Positions 9,658 through 18,118 of a stretch of 64,000 bases of DNA are shown piece by piece (position 1 is the first letter of the stretch; each line of letters starts with the position of its first letter). Origin of the DNA: an uncultured Lachnospiraceae bacterium (GTDB lineage: Bacteria; Bacillota; Clostridia; Lachnospirales; Lachnospiraceae); the NCBI GenBank assembly GCA_951802115.1, contig CATOPL010000012.1, forward strand, positions 1 through 64,000, read 5' to 3'. The position numbers and the translations under genes were made by a program. Below the pieces are notes generated by a model. The model searched no databases and was not told the origin of the DNA. It saw only the letters and a list, made by a program, of their open reading frames with translations.

Positions 9658-10393
9658 AGACCATGCGGTTTTGAATCAGATTGTGATAGAGGAGGCGGAT
9701 GGATCGAGTGAAGGCTACCGGTATACTTTGAACAGCAACGAAAAGCTGTTTCTTCTTTCGGAATGTCTGAACCATCAGGTACTTCCGGAAAGTGAACTGA
9801 GTGCGATGACAAAAGCCATGTCAGCTGATATGGATTATGAAAGTCTGATTGGAAGCTATTCTTTTATTATCAACCGTCAGGGACCTTCCGGTAAAGAGAT
9901 TACCAGTGAAGAAATCTATGAAGTCTGTAACCGGGAGATTGAGATACTCAAAGAGAGAGGAATAGTGCCTGACGGGGTGAAAGGAATCACCCCTTCTTCC
10001 TATGATGCGGTACTTTATTCGGCGATTGACGTTCTGGAACCGCAGAATAATATGTCGGTATGGAAAGTCAGTCTTTCTACCAGCCATCAGAATACAGATA
10101 AAGCAAATCGTCTGATTGATGCTTATATTGATGCGGTGTCAGGCAGAATGTATGAGTTTTATGTGCGTACGGAGAAAATCTGGACTGAGATGGAACCGGA
10201 GAAAATGATGGATGAATGGAGCGACTATATGGGATTGTCCGGGCGGGAAGAGTATGAGTCCGTAAATCCGCTTCTGGAGACTACACCGAATTATATGAAA
10301 TATCGTTTCCCGGGAATTGAGGGCAGAAGTACCGTGGTAACGATAGGATTCTATGATGGGATTAATGAACTGTTTATAAAAATCACATCCTGA
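9560..10393 (+). CDS. Membrane-anchored extracytoplasmic protein of the two-component operon
   Basis: About 277 residues starting at the ATG after GAGGAGGAATTCATA; a longer frame from 9494 would lie within the kinase. One N-terminal hydrophobic helix (about residues 10-27) is followed by a mostly polar domain rich in acidic residues. No enzyme or binding motif was recognised. It overlaps the kinase reading frame by 98 bases and shares the operon with the FG-GAP-like protein and the two-component pair. It may be an accessory factor of the kinase or one of its targets. This is a location-based inference. Confidence 0.7.
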   Translation: MRQTDRRNPVILGMALLILTISILGPEQLARYKDHAVLNQIVIEEADGSSEGYRYTLNSNEKLFLLSECLNHQVLPESELSAMTKAMSADMDYESLIGSYSFIINRQGPSGKEITSEEIYEVCNREIEILKERGIVPDGVKGITPSSYDAVLYSAIDVLEPQNNMSVWKVSLSTSHQNTDKANRLIDAYIDAVSGRMYEFYVRTEKIWTEMEPEKMMDEWSDYMGLSGREEYESVNPLLETTPNYMKYRFPGIEGRSTVVTIGFYDGINELFIKITS

Positions 10394-10440
10394 TATCTGT
10401 AAAAAATTGAAGAAAAATGGACAGGGAGCTGTGATCCAGA

Positions 10441-11007
10441 ATGAAAGAATATACATGGCATGACTGTACCGTTCGGATTGTTAAAAAGAAAGTTAAAAAT
10501 GTGAATTTCAGGATCAGACCGGAAGAACCGCATGTCATCTGCCTCTCGATTCCCCGTTCCATGACCTATGAGACGGCAGAAAAACTTCTCGAACAGCCTC
10601 GGATCCTGCGCTGGATTGAAAATTATCAGCAGAAAATCAGCAGTCTGCCTGTATTGCCGCAAGGGAAGAAAGAAGAGAAGCTGCAGCATGTTGCTTACTG
10701 TCGAAAACGCCTCGAACAGCTTCTGCCCGCACTGTTTCAAAAATGGGAACAGGTACTGGGAGTAACATGCAATAAAGTGTCGATCAGGAACACCAGGTCT
10801 CAGTGGGGCAGCTGCAGTCTGCGCACAAAAAATATCTCCATCAGTGTCTGGCTCGGCAATTTTTCCGACGAGTGTATCGAGTATGTTGTCGTTCATGAGC
10901 TGGCCCATTTACTGGAAGCGGGTCATAATGAACGGTTTTACAAAATTCTGGATCAACATTATCCGCTGTGGCGGTCCTGCAGAGAGGAATTGAAAAAAAG
11001 GTCTTAA
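10441..11007 (+). CDS. YgjP-like M48-family metallopeptidase (DUF45)
   Basis: A 188-residue protein. The zinc motif is HELAHLLEAGHNERFYKIL: HELAH plus a downstream His of the HExxH-x(n)-H type. It is preceded by RNTRSQWGSC, the conserved strand of the YgjP/SprT-like family. The N-terminal half carries the family's basic FRIRPEEPH region. Members are cytoplasmic zinc peptidases of unclear substrate. The ATG follows AGGGAGCTG. It is not tightly coupled to neighbours. A diverged palindromic-element remnant begins right at its 3' end. Confidence 0.9.
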   Translation: MKEYTWHDCTVRIVKKKVKNVNFRIRPEEPHVICLSIPRSMTYETAEKLLEQPRILRWIENYQQKISSLPVLPQGKKEEKLQHVAYCRKRLEQLLPALFQKWEQVLGVTCNKVSIRNTRSQWGSCSLRTKNISISVWLGNFSDECIEYVVVHELAHLLEAGHNERFYKILDQHYPLWRSCREELKKRS

Positions 11008-11009
11008 AA

Positions 11010-11085
11010 GAACAACTGTCCATAGCAGGCGTCCAGACGGGCGAATGTATTTATCAAAACCTATACCTTATTGAATTTGAAGAGT
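11010..11085 (+). repeat. Diverged partial copy of the palindromic element
   Basis: Over about 70 bases this matches the right arm of the element at 27075-27145. CCATAGCAGGCGTCCA corresponds to CCATGGCGGGCGTTCA, and TGTATTTATCAA plus TATACCTTATTGAA are shared in the same order and near-equal spacing. It lies immediately 3' of the YgjP-like gene. The left arm and central hairpin are absent, so this is a decayed or truncated copy. Confidence 0.5.
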
Positions 11086-11220
11086 GAGACATCACAAAAG
11101 ATGCAGTTTGGATGCAATTAGTATGGAATTTTGATGAAACCCTCAGGTATACTTTTATCCACAGGGAATATCTGCTGCGGCAGATATGCTCCAGTTGAGA
11201 TGAGATGGGGGCGGATACAT

Positions 11221-12108
11221 ATGACAAAACAGGAGATATTACTGACAAAGTCCGGCGGCGGTCATATCAGGAGGAATTACAGAAAGAGAAGGAGAACATA
11301 TGCTGGCAGACAGACCGCAGCTGCTGCGCTTCTGGCCGTATTGTCTGCAGTCTTTGTGTGGTTTTATCCGGTTTTTCAAAATTGCAGCAATCATATGATA
11401 TTCACAGTACCGGAAACGGTGTCTGAGCCGACAGATGAGGTACAGATGCCAATTTTAAAGCAGCAGCCGATACAGGCAGAATGTATGATTACAGGCGCAG
11501 AACTCCTGGGCGGACATTATATGTATTATGCGGGACCTTCTGAAAGCATGGTAAAAGAGCCGGGAGAAATTCTGATTGCGCTTGATCCGGGACACGGCGG
11601 TATGGATGACGGCTGTGTCAGAGGAGGAGTTCTGGAAAAGGAGCTGAATCTTTCTATTTCTGAAAAAGTGAAGGAAAGGCTTGAAAGAATGGGATATCAG
11701 GTCATTCTGACCAGAGATTCCGACCGTGCTGTTTCCTTAAAAGAACGAATTAAAACAGCAAAAGAAGCGCATGCAGATATCTATGTAAGCATTCATCAGA
11801 ATTCCAGTGAACTGTCCGGGGTGAACGGTATGGAACTCTATTACAGTGTGGAACATGCGGCTGACGACAGCCGGCGGTTGTCAGAGCTGATCCAAAAATA
11901 TTCCCTGTTGAATACAGGTGCAAATGAAAGATCGATTTTCGAATGGGAGGATATCTATGTAGTACGGGAAGCGAAGATGCCTTCCTGCCTCATAGAGACA
12001 GGATTTCTGACCAATGCCAAAGAGCGAGGCAGATTAAAGACATCGGAGTATCAGGAGAAACTTGCAGAAGGCATCGCAGCAGGTGTTGACCTTTATTTCA
12101 GGCCGTGA
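11221..12108 (+). CDS. N-acetylmuramoyl-L-alanine amidase (Amidase_3)
   Basis: About 295 residues from ATG 11221, which has GGGGGCGG upstream; a longer frame from 11131 is possible but lacks a good ribosome site. A membrane anchor at about residues 35-55 is followed by a linker and the Amidase_3 domain (about 115-294). Zinc-site motifs are LDPGHGGMDDG, the Glu in EKELNLSI and SIHQNSS, with the catalytic Glu in CLIETGFLTN. It cleaves the bond between MurNAc and the stem peptide, acting outside the membrane on peptidoglycan. Roles in cell separation or sporulation (CwlD-like) are both possible. Confidence 0.92.
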   Translation: MTKQEILLTKSGGGHIRRNYRKRRRTYAGRQTAAAALLAVLSAVFVWFYPVFQNCSNHMIFTVPETVSEPTDEVQMPILKQQPIQAECMITGAELLGGHYMYYAGPSESMVKEPGEILIALDPGHGGMDDGCVRGGVLEKELNLSISEKVKERLERMGYQVILTRDSDRAVSLKERIKTAKEAHADIYVSIHQNSSELSGVNGMELYYSVEHAADDSRRLSELIQKYSLLNTGANERSIFEWEDIYVVREAKMPSCLIETGFLTNAKERGRLKTSEYQEKLAEGIAAGVDLYFRP

Positions 12109-12132
12109 TCGGGCACGGCGCCCGTCTGCTGT
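12109..12132. terminator. Weak hairpin between convergent genes
   Basis: CGGGC and GCCCG form a short stem just after the amidase stop, followed by TGTTTTTA. The gap to the convergent ABC-F gene is only 26 bases. The stem is short, so this is tentative. Confidence 0.3.
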
Positions 12133-12134
12133 TT

Positions 12135-14054
12135 TTATGGTTCCGAAAGAGTTTCCCAACATTCATAAAGACTCTCCAGTTCTGACTGGAGGGTTTCTTT
12201 TTCGGCAGAAAGCTTTGTGACCTCTGCCACATCTGTGAAAATTTCTTCCCTGGTAAGCAGTTCGTCGATTTCCTTATCTTTGTTTTCAAGTTCTTCTATG
12301 CGCGCTTCCACACGCTTCAGTTCATTTTGCTTTTTGCGCAGCAGAGCCTGTTGTTCCTTCTGCTGCTTCCAGTCTTTTCTGGATTCGGATTCTGAGAGGA
12401 CAGGAGACGAGGCCGGATCTGGAGAAGAGGAGCCTGTAAAATCGGTTCGTGTCTCTTTTTTCTCAGCATAATAATCATAATTTCCGATATAACTGGTCAG
12501 TGTCTGTCCGGCAAGATCCAGAATGCGGGTGGCCGTTGTATTGATAAAATAGCGGTCATGGGAAACGAACAGCACAGTACCGGTGTAATGTACCAGGGCA
12601 TTTTCCAGTATTTCCCGTGAGAGAATATCCAGATGATTGGTCGGCTCGTCAAGGATCAGAAAATTTGCTTCGGAAAGCATAAGTTTTGCAAGGGAAACCC
12701 GTCCTCTTTCTCCGCCGCTTAAATCGCCGATCCGTTTAAAGACATCGTCGTTGGTAAAAAGGAAAGCGGCCAGTACATTTCGGATGCGGGTGTTGTTCAA
12801 CGAAGGGTAGGCATCGCTGATCTCTTCAAAAATGGTTTTTTCCATATGGAGGACATGATGTTCCTGATCGTAATAACCGATTCTGACCCGGGCGCCCAGC
12901 CGGAATTCTCCGCTGTCAGCAGGCAGTACACCATTTAATATTTTCAATATGGTTGTTTTTCCGGTGCCGTTGCTGCCGATCAGGGCAACCCGCTCGCCTT
13001 TTTTGATTTCAAAATTCAGATCTGTAAACAGAGTCTGAGCAGGGAAAGACTTGGAAAGGTGTTCGACGGCCAGCACATCGTTGCCGCTCGGAAAGCGGGG
13101 TTCCAGATCGATGCGCATATCTGCACGGGCTTCGGTTGGTTTTTCCAAAACCTCCATTTTGTCCAGCATTTTCTCACGGCTTTCGGCACGGCGGACGGAT
13201 TTTTCCCGGTTGAAAGATTTCAGGCGGGTGATGACCTCCTCCTGATGTCGAATCTCACGCTGCTGATTTAAATATGCTTGAAGCTGTGCGTTTCGAATCT
13301 GTGCCTTTTTGTGCGCGTAATCTGTATAATTACCATGAAAAGACAATACGTTTCCCTGGTCAATTTCTATGATTTTCGTGACTACACGGTCCAGAAAATA
13401 GCGGTCATGTGAGACAATGATGACGGCTCCCTGGTAATTCATAAGAAATGTCTCCAGCCAGGTGATGGAATTCATGTCCAGATGGTTGGTCGGCTCGTCA
13501 AGCATGATAATATCCGGTCGGGAAAGCAGAAGCTTTCCAAGGGAAACCCTTGTTTTCTGGCCGCCGGATAAAGTATTTACTTTTTTGGAGAAATGTTCTT
13601 CCTGAAAACCGAGTCCCTTTAATACTCCGGTTATCTCACTTTTCCAGGCGTACCCGTTTTGCTGCTCAAAATCATGACTAAGTCGGGAGTAGGAATCCAT
13701 AAGAGCAGAAAGCTGTTCTTCTTCTGCGTGTTTCATGGACTGTTCCAGGCTCCGAAGCTGCGTTTCCATATCCAGAATCTCCTGTTTCACAGTCAGGAGT
13801 TCGTCAAAAATGGTATTGGTTCCGGTCATTTCCTGATGCTGAGCAAGATAACCAATGGTTTTTCCGCGTGTGATGACAGTCTGTCCTTCATCAGCGGGCA
13901 GTTCCTGCATAATAATTTTTAAAAGAGTGGACTTTCCTGCGCCGTTAATTCCGACGACGGCGGCTTTTTCCCGTTCTTCTATATGAAAAGAAGCATTTTT
14001 CAGTACCGTATGTTCCCCAAATGCCTTTGATATGTTCTGACATGCTAAAATCAT
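12135..14054 (-). CDS. ABC-F family ATP-binding protein
   Basis: A 639-residue protein with two ABC ATPase domains and no membrane segments. Walker A motifs are GINGAGKST (domain 1) and GSNGTGKTT (domain 2). Signatures are LSGGQKTRVSLGKLL and LSGGERGRVSLAKLM, each followed by LDEPTNHLD. The roughly 80-residue inter-domain linker is rich in Arg/Lys/Glu. A charged C-terminal coiled coil follows an STP-rich spacer. ABC-F proteins work on the ribosome, either in translation (YdiF/Uup types) or as antibiotic-resistance factors. The architecture resembles housekeeping YdiF/Uup rather than a known resistance type, but that cannot be settled from sequence alone. Confidence 0.93.
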   Translation of the reverse strand: MILACQNISKAFGEHTVLKNASFHIEEREKAAVVGINGAGKSTLLKIIMQELPADEGQTVITRGKTIGYLAQHQEMTGTNTIFDELLTVKQEILDMETQLRSLEQSMKHAEEEQLSALMDSYSRLSHDFEQQNGYAWKSEITGVLKGLGFQEEHFSKKVNTLSGGQKTRVSLGKLLLSRPDIIMLDEPTNHLDMNSITWLETFLMNYQGAVIIVSHDRYFLDRVVTKIIEIDQGNVLSFHGNYTDYAHKKAQIRNAQLQAYLNQQREIRHQEEVITRLKSFNREKSVRRAESREKMLDKMEVLEKPTEARADMRIDLEPRFPSGNDVLAVEHLSKSFPAQTLFTDLNFEIKKGERVALIGSNGTGKTTILKILNGVLPADSGEFRLGARVRIGYYDQEHHVLHMEKTIFEEISDAYPSLNNTRIRNVLAAFLFTNDDVFKRIGDLSGGERGRVSLAKLMLSEANFLILDEPTNHLDILSREILENALVHYTGTVLFVSHDRYFINTTATRILDLAGQTLTSYIGNYDYYAEKKETRTDFTGSSSPDPASSPVLSESESRKDWKQQKEQQALLRKKQNELKRVEARIEELENKDKEIDELLTREEIFTDVAEVTKLSAEKETLQSELESLYECWETLSEP

Positions 14055-14089
14055 AGTTTATCTCCAGTTCAATAGATATGAATACTACT

Positions 14090-14117
14090 ATTATATCGAA
14101 AGTTTTTAAAAAGGCAA
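14090..14117 (-). promoter_or_regulatory. Promoter for the ABC-F gene
   Basis: On the minus strand, TTGCCT (14112-14117) and TATAAT (14090-14095) are 16 bases apart, about 35 bases before the ABC-F start. Confidence 0.5.
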
Positions 14118-14134
14118 GTACAGGCTTGTTTTGC

Positions 14135-14162
14135 TTGAAAAAGTTTTATTTTCAGATATACT
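14135..14162 (+). promoter_or_regulatory. Promoter for the DUF4317 gene
   Basis: TTGAAA (14135-14140), a 16-base spacer and TATACT (14157-14162) precede the DUF4317 start by about 32 bases. Confidence 0.45.
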
Positions 14163-14193
14163 ATAAAGCAGTGCAGAAAGGCGGTTTGAAATT

Positions 14194-14829
14194 ATGATTC
14201 GCAGAGAAGATATGCTGGAACTTACAAGGCGGATGACTGTTCAAAGGACATCTGTAACAAGGATTGCAGGATGCTACATAGATGGAGACGGAGAGATCGA
14301 CGGAACTTTTAATACCGGTTTTCTAAAACTGTCAAAGGATGAAAGGGCGAAAAATCTTGCCATTGCCAAAGCGGTTCCGTTTTCCGATACCAATGAACAG
14401 CTGAAAGAATATTTGTTTCCGGAGTCACAGACAGGTCCCGGAAGTATGTGGCAGCTTTTGACGGCAATTAAGAACTGCGGGCTGAAAAATGATGCTCTGA
14501 TGGACACATTTTATGAACTGGTGGTAGAGAATTATCAAAGTACAGAACCGTATGCCATTCTGGTTTTTCATGACCGGTATGACATCCCGGTAAAAGCGGC
14601 GGATAAAGAACGGCTTGGAGAATCAGAAGAAGTGTATGAATATCTGATAGCCGCGATCTGCCCTCTGCGGGGAGAATATGAGCCCGGAATGCCGGAATGC
14701 GGGTTTTTGTTTCCTTCATTTTCGATGAGAAGCGAGGACCGGTATCGAATGGCCGTTTTTGATGAAGATCCTGCACATGTAAAAGGGAAAATAATCGGGG
14801 GACTGTTTTCTGCAGACTGCTGTCCATGA
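14194..14829 (+). CDS. DUF4317 protein, shorter than usual
   Basis: A 211-residue protein that matches the N-terminal half of DUF4317 proteins. Evidence includes the opening RREDMLELTRRM, VTRIAGCYIDGDGEI and the conserved Y-x-I-L-V-F-HDRYDIPVKA followed by EVYEYLIAAICPLRGEYEPG. From memory of the family, usual members are nearly twice as long. Here the frame stops after a Cys-Cys-Pro end, so the C-terminal part is missing. No further DUF4317 sequence was seen downstream. The ATG follows AAAGGCGG. Function of DUF4317 is unknown. Its short form is either a natural variant or a truncation. Confidence 0.75.
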   Translation: MIRREDMLELTRRMTVQRTSVTRIAGCYIDGDGEIDGTFNTGFLKLSKDERAKNLAIAKAVPFSDTNEQLKEYLFPESQTGPGSMWQLLTAIKNCGLKNDALMDTFYELVVENYQSTEPYAILVFHDRYDIPVKAADKERLGESEEVYEYLIAAICPLRGEYEPGMPECGFLFPSFSMRSEDRYRMAVFDEDPAHVKGKIIGGLFSADCCP

Positions 14830-14923
14830 TATCAGTACTGCGGCAAATTTTTTGACTTTTCAACTCTGGATGCTGGATAGTGAATGTTTTCTTTTGTACT
14901 TAAAACGTATCTGAAAATCAGAG

Positions 14924-14953
14924 TTGTACAGATGGTGAAAGCCCATATATAAT
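14924..14953 (+). promoter_or_regulatory. Promoter for the nitroreductase-DUF1266 gene
   Basis: TTGTAC (14924-14929), an 18-base spacer and TATAAT (14948-14953) precede the start by about 40 bases. Confidence 0.5.
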
Positions 14954-14994
14954 GTAAAACAGACAGAAAATATTTGTACAGGAGGGATCAGTAA

Positions 14995-16569
14995 ATGGAA
15001 TTATTGGAGATGATGAAGAACAGACGCAGCGTCCGTATTTATACGGGAGAGCCGGTCACGGAGGAGAAACTGGAGCGGATTCTGCAGGCGGGACTTCTGT
15101 CGGCGTCCGGCAGGGCAGTCCGTCCATGGGAACTGATCGTCGTCCGGGAGAAAAAACTGCTGAAAAAGATGGCAGGTTCCAGGACTGCGGGGGCGAAAAT
15201 GCTGGAAGGTGCGGACTGTGCAGTGGTAGTGCTTGGAGATGAAAAAAAGACGGATGTATGGACAGAGGACTGTTCCATTGTTATGGCCAACATGCATCTG
15301 ATGGCGGACAGTCTGGGTGTTGGAAGCTGCTGGATTCAGGGCAGACTCAGGGAAGCCTCAGATGGAAGAACGACAGAGGCGTATCTGCAGGAGCTTTTGG
15401 AATATCCGGATCATCTGAGACTGGAAGCGATTCTGTCGCTGGGAGTGCCCAAAGAGCATCCAAAAGCGCATAGTCTGGAAGAACTTCCGATGGAGAAAGT
15501 GCACTGGGAAAGATTTGGCGCAAAAAAAAGATACTCTCATCTGGAGCATATGGTGTCCGAGATTGCTGATTTTTGCAGAGAACTGGAAGAACTGCCCGCA
15601 AATCCTGGAGCAGTAAAAACAGACCGCAAAAGATTTACGCTGCTGTTAAGCGGAATCTCTGCGTGCCGGAAAATGCCTGGGATTCAGGAACATATGGGGT
15701 ATGAGACTCTGTACCATTGCAGAAATGAGAAAGATGCAAAAGAAGCCAGAGAACATCTTCTGAAAATGTATGACATCCGCACACATGATACAGAATCATT
15801 AAAAGCTGCTCTCATTCGGGAATTTTCAGAATGTGAGCAGTATGAACAGTTCAGAACCTTCTGGGTGGGCGCTCCCATGTTTGATCTTTCGCAGCTGCGT
15901 CCGGAAAGTCGGGCATGGTTTGTAAAATCCAGGGATATGGCGGAAATATTCAGTCCGATAGTCAGAGAACGAGGATTTTACGCATGGGATATTAATGAAC
16001 GGATCGGCCTTTGCCGCAAGGCGGCGGCCTGCGGCGTGATCTCAGATGAAGAGTTCTGGGAGCTGACGGATCTCTGGGTACGTCAGGCTCAGGTATTTTA
16101 TCATTCGTGGAAAGAGTATGCGGTGAGCTGTCTGTGCGGGGCGGTTTACTTTATGCGCAGAGAGAAGGAAGAACAGCTGGAAGCGTTTCTGAAGCTGAAC
16201 ATGAATCTGATACGGCAGCTTTTTGCCGAGGGGATGGCATGGCAGAAAAGTGAATGGTATGAACCTCAGGAACGGGAGTGGGCGGAAATGTTTGATCTGA
16301 GTCAGGAGTGTCTGATCACGAAGAGGGCACTGGAAGAAGAACAGATCGGATATATGTACCGGCAGGAGCCGGAAAAAGATTTTACAGACTGCGGCTGGCG
16401 TTTTATGACCGGTGACGAGACGGAAGAATATGTCAATGAACCGGGCAATATTATCATGTGCAGGTACAGTACCGTTTGTAATCTTGAACCGTCGATTCGT
16501 GCATATTTTTATGCAGGTTATGGGAAACAGTATGTAAAAACAGACGAAGACTGGCAGGAAATACAGTAA
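14995..16569 (+). CDS. Nitroreductase domain fused to DUF1266
   Basis: A 524-residue protein in one frame with AGGAGGG before the ATG. Residues about 1-170 are a nitroreductase-like flavin domain: MMKNRRSVRIYTGEPV (FMN-binding RRS-R), SASGRAVRPWELIVVR, and the C-terminal LGVPKEHPKA. Residues about 200-400 resemble DUF1266: FYAWDINERIGLCRKAAACG, then YHSWKEYAVSCLCGAVYF. About 120 further residues are less characterised. Nitroreductase-family enzymes reduce nitro groups, quinones or flavins. DUF1266 has no assigned role. The fused arrangement suggests a flavin enzyme with a regulatory or scaffolding partner domain. Followed after 36 bases by the TtcA-like gene. Confidence 0.8.
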   Translation: MELLEMMKNRRSVRIYTGEPVTEEKLERILQAGLLSASGRAVRPWELIVVREKKLLKKMAGSRTAGAKMLEGADCAVVVLGDEKKTDVWTEDCSIVMANMHLMADSLGVGSCWIQGRLREASDGRTTEAYLQELLEYPDHLRLEAILSLGVPKEHPKAHSLEELPMEKVHWERFGAKKRYSHLEHMVSEIADFCRELEELPANPGAVKTDRKRFTLLLSGISACRKMPGIQEHMGYETLYHCRNEKDAKEAREHLLKMYDIRTHDTESLKAALIREFSECEQYEQFRTFWVGAPMFDLSQLRPESRAWFVKSRDMAEIFSPIVRERGFYAWDINERIGLCRKAAACGVISDEEFWELTDLWVRQAQVFYHSWKEYAVSCLCGAVYFMRREKEEQLEAFLKLNMNLIRQLFAEGMAWQKSEWYEPQEREWAEMFDLSQECLITKRALEEEQIGYMYRQEPEKDFTDCGWRFMTGDETEEYVNEPGNIIMCRYSTVCNLEPSIRAYFYAGYGKQYVKTDEDWQEIQ

Positions 16570-16605
16570 AGAAACAGGCAGACCGGTAAAAGATCGGAGG
16601 ATGGC

Positions 16606-17331
16606 ATGAAGCGTCAGAAATTATTGAGTCTGGTGAGACAGGCAGTGGAAACTTACAGGATGATCGAGGAGGGGGATCGGATTGCAGTAGGTGTCTCCGG
16701 CGGAAAAGACAGTCTGACGCTTCTGCTGGCTCTGAAAGAGCTTTCTGAATTTTATCCGAAACATTTTTCAGTCTGTGCAGTCAGTGTGGATCTTGGTTTT
16801 GGAAATGCAGATGATACGAACATCCGGAGCTTTTGCAGTAAACTTCAGACAGAATTATCGGTGATATCTACCCGGATTGCGCAGATTGTGATGGAAGAGA
16901 AACAGGAAAAGAATCCCTGTGCGCTCTGTGCAAAGATGAGGAAAGGAGCGCTGGTGCAGGAAGCGCTTCGGATGGGCTGCAATAAGATTGCATACGCACA
17001 TCATAAAGATGATTTTATAGAAACCATGCTGCTGTCCCTGATCTTTCAGGGGCAGTTTTATGTATTTCCGCCGGTGACCAGGTTCGAGGATACCGGTCTT
17101 ACAGTGTTACGTCCGCTGATGCTGGTGGACGAGGCGCAGGTGAAAGGATTTTGCAGCAGATATCAGATTCCGGTTATGAAAAGCCCTTGTCCGGTGGACG
17201 GAAAGACCAAACGGGCGTATGCCAAGGAGCTGCTGGCGCAGATTCAGAGAGAACATCCGGGAGCCAAAAAGCGAATGTTTCATGCAATTATAAAGGGAGG
17301 TATACCGGACTGGCCGAAAACAGATCTGTAA
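16606..17331 (+). CDS. TtcA-like tRNA thiolation ATPase
   Basis: A 241-residue N-type ATP pyrophosphatase. The PP-loop is GVSGGKDSLTLLLAL at about residues 28-42. The iron-sulfur cysteines are CALCAKM at about 105-111, plus a single downstream Cys in KSPCPVDGK. Three cysteines fit the [4Fe-4S] pattern of TtcA/NcsA-type enzymes, and AYAHHKDDFIETMLLSL is a second family motif. It likely makes 2-thiocytidine (position 32) in tRNA or a related thio-nucleoside. Size is shorter than E. coli TtcA (about 311 aa), as in many Firmicutes. ATG with GGAGG upstream. Confidence 0.8.
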   Translation: MKRQKLLSLVRQAVETYRMIEEGDRIAVGVSGGKDSLTLLLALKELSEFYPKHFSVCAVSVDLGFGNADDTNIRSFCSKLQTELSVISTRIAQIVMEEKQEKNPCALCAKMRKGALVQEALRMGCNKIAYAHHKDDFIETMLLSLIFQGQFYVFPPVTRFEDTGLTVLRPLMLVDEAQVKGFCSRYQIPVMKSPCPVDGKTKRAYAKELLAQIQREHPGAKKRMFHAIIKGGIPDWPKTDL

Positions 17332-17363
17332 GAAATCTGTAAGGTTTATCTCCTGAAAATGTC

Positions 17364-17381
17364 AGTTCTGTTTGCTATAAT
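17364..17381 (+). promoter_or_regulatory. Extended -10 promoter for second two-component system
   Basis: TGC-TATAAT ending at 17381 is an extended -10 box with only a weak -35 upstream. It lies 30 bases before the response-regulator start, in a gap after the TtcA-like gene. Confidence 0.45.
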
Positions 17382-17410
17382 AAAAACATCTGAGAGGGAG
17401 CGGTAAGGTT

Positions 17411-18118
17411 ATGGAAGAAAAACAGGTGATTCTGGTGGTGGATGATGACAGAGAGATTGTAAAAGTGCTGGGAAAGCTTCTGGAGCTGGAAGGATATAAA
17501 GTTTATTCTGCCTGCGACGGCATGGAAGCGCTGGACATTCTGAGCAGAGAGCAGGTGCACCTGATCATACTGGATGTAATGATGCAGAAGCTGGATGGTT
17601 TGTCTACCTTGATGGAGGTACGCAGAAGGCGGAATATTCCCGTCATTATGCTGTCGGCAAAAACAGAGGAGAGCGATAAAGTACTTGGGCTTTCCATGGG
17701 GGCGGACGATTATGTATCCAAGCCGTTTCAGACAGCGGAACTGATGGCCAGAGTCCGTTCGCAGCTACGCAGATATATGACGCTGGGCGATATGCAGAAG
17801 CAGGTCCGGGCGGACCATATTCTGAAGACCGGAGGGCTTTGTCTGGATCTGAACGGGAAAGAGCTTAGCGTGGACGGAGAGAAAGTCCGGCTGACGGCGA
17901 CAGAGTATAAAATTATAGAATTTCTGATGCGCAATATCGGTCAGGTGTTTTCTGCCGAAGAGATTTATGAAAAAGTCTGGAACGAGGAGGCCTATGCGGT
18001 GGAAAATACGGTTATGGTACATATTCGCAGAATTCGGGAGAAAATTGAGATTGATGCCAGAAATCCAAAATATTTAAAGGTGGTGTGGGGAATTGGATAT
18101 AAAATGGAAAAGCTTTAG
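17411..18118 (+). CDS. OmpR/PhoB-family response regulator
   Basis: A 235-residue regulator. Receiver: VVDDDREIV acidic pocket, phospho-acceptor Asp in LIILDVMMQKLDG, and Lys in DDYVSKPF. The C-terminal winged helix ends VVWGIGYKMEKL. The ATG follows GAGCGGTAAGG. Its 3' end overlaps or nearly touches the kinase start, a typical co-translated pair. It resembles the VanR/PhoB group, but that does not prove any drug-resistance role. Target genes are not known. Confidence 0.92.
   Translation: MEEKQVILVVDDDREIVKVLGKLLELEGYKVYSACDGMEALDILSREQVHLIILDVMMQKLDGLSTLMEVRRRRNIPVIMLSAKTEESDKVLGLSMGADDYVSKPFQTAELMARVRSQLRRYMTLGDMQKQVRADHILKTGGLCLDLNGKELSVDGEKVRLTATEYKIIEFLMRNIGQVFSAEEIYEKVWNEEAYAVENTVMVHIRRIREKIEIDARNPKYLKVVWGIGYKMEKL

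Noticed and set aside
12135..14054. ABC-F gene as an antibiotic-resistance determinant
   Set aside because: Architecture fits the housekeeping YdiF/Uup group; no resistance-specific linker was recognised, and no mobile context exists.
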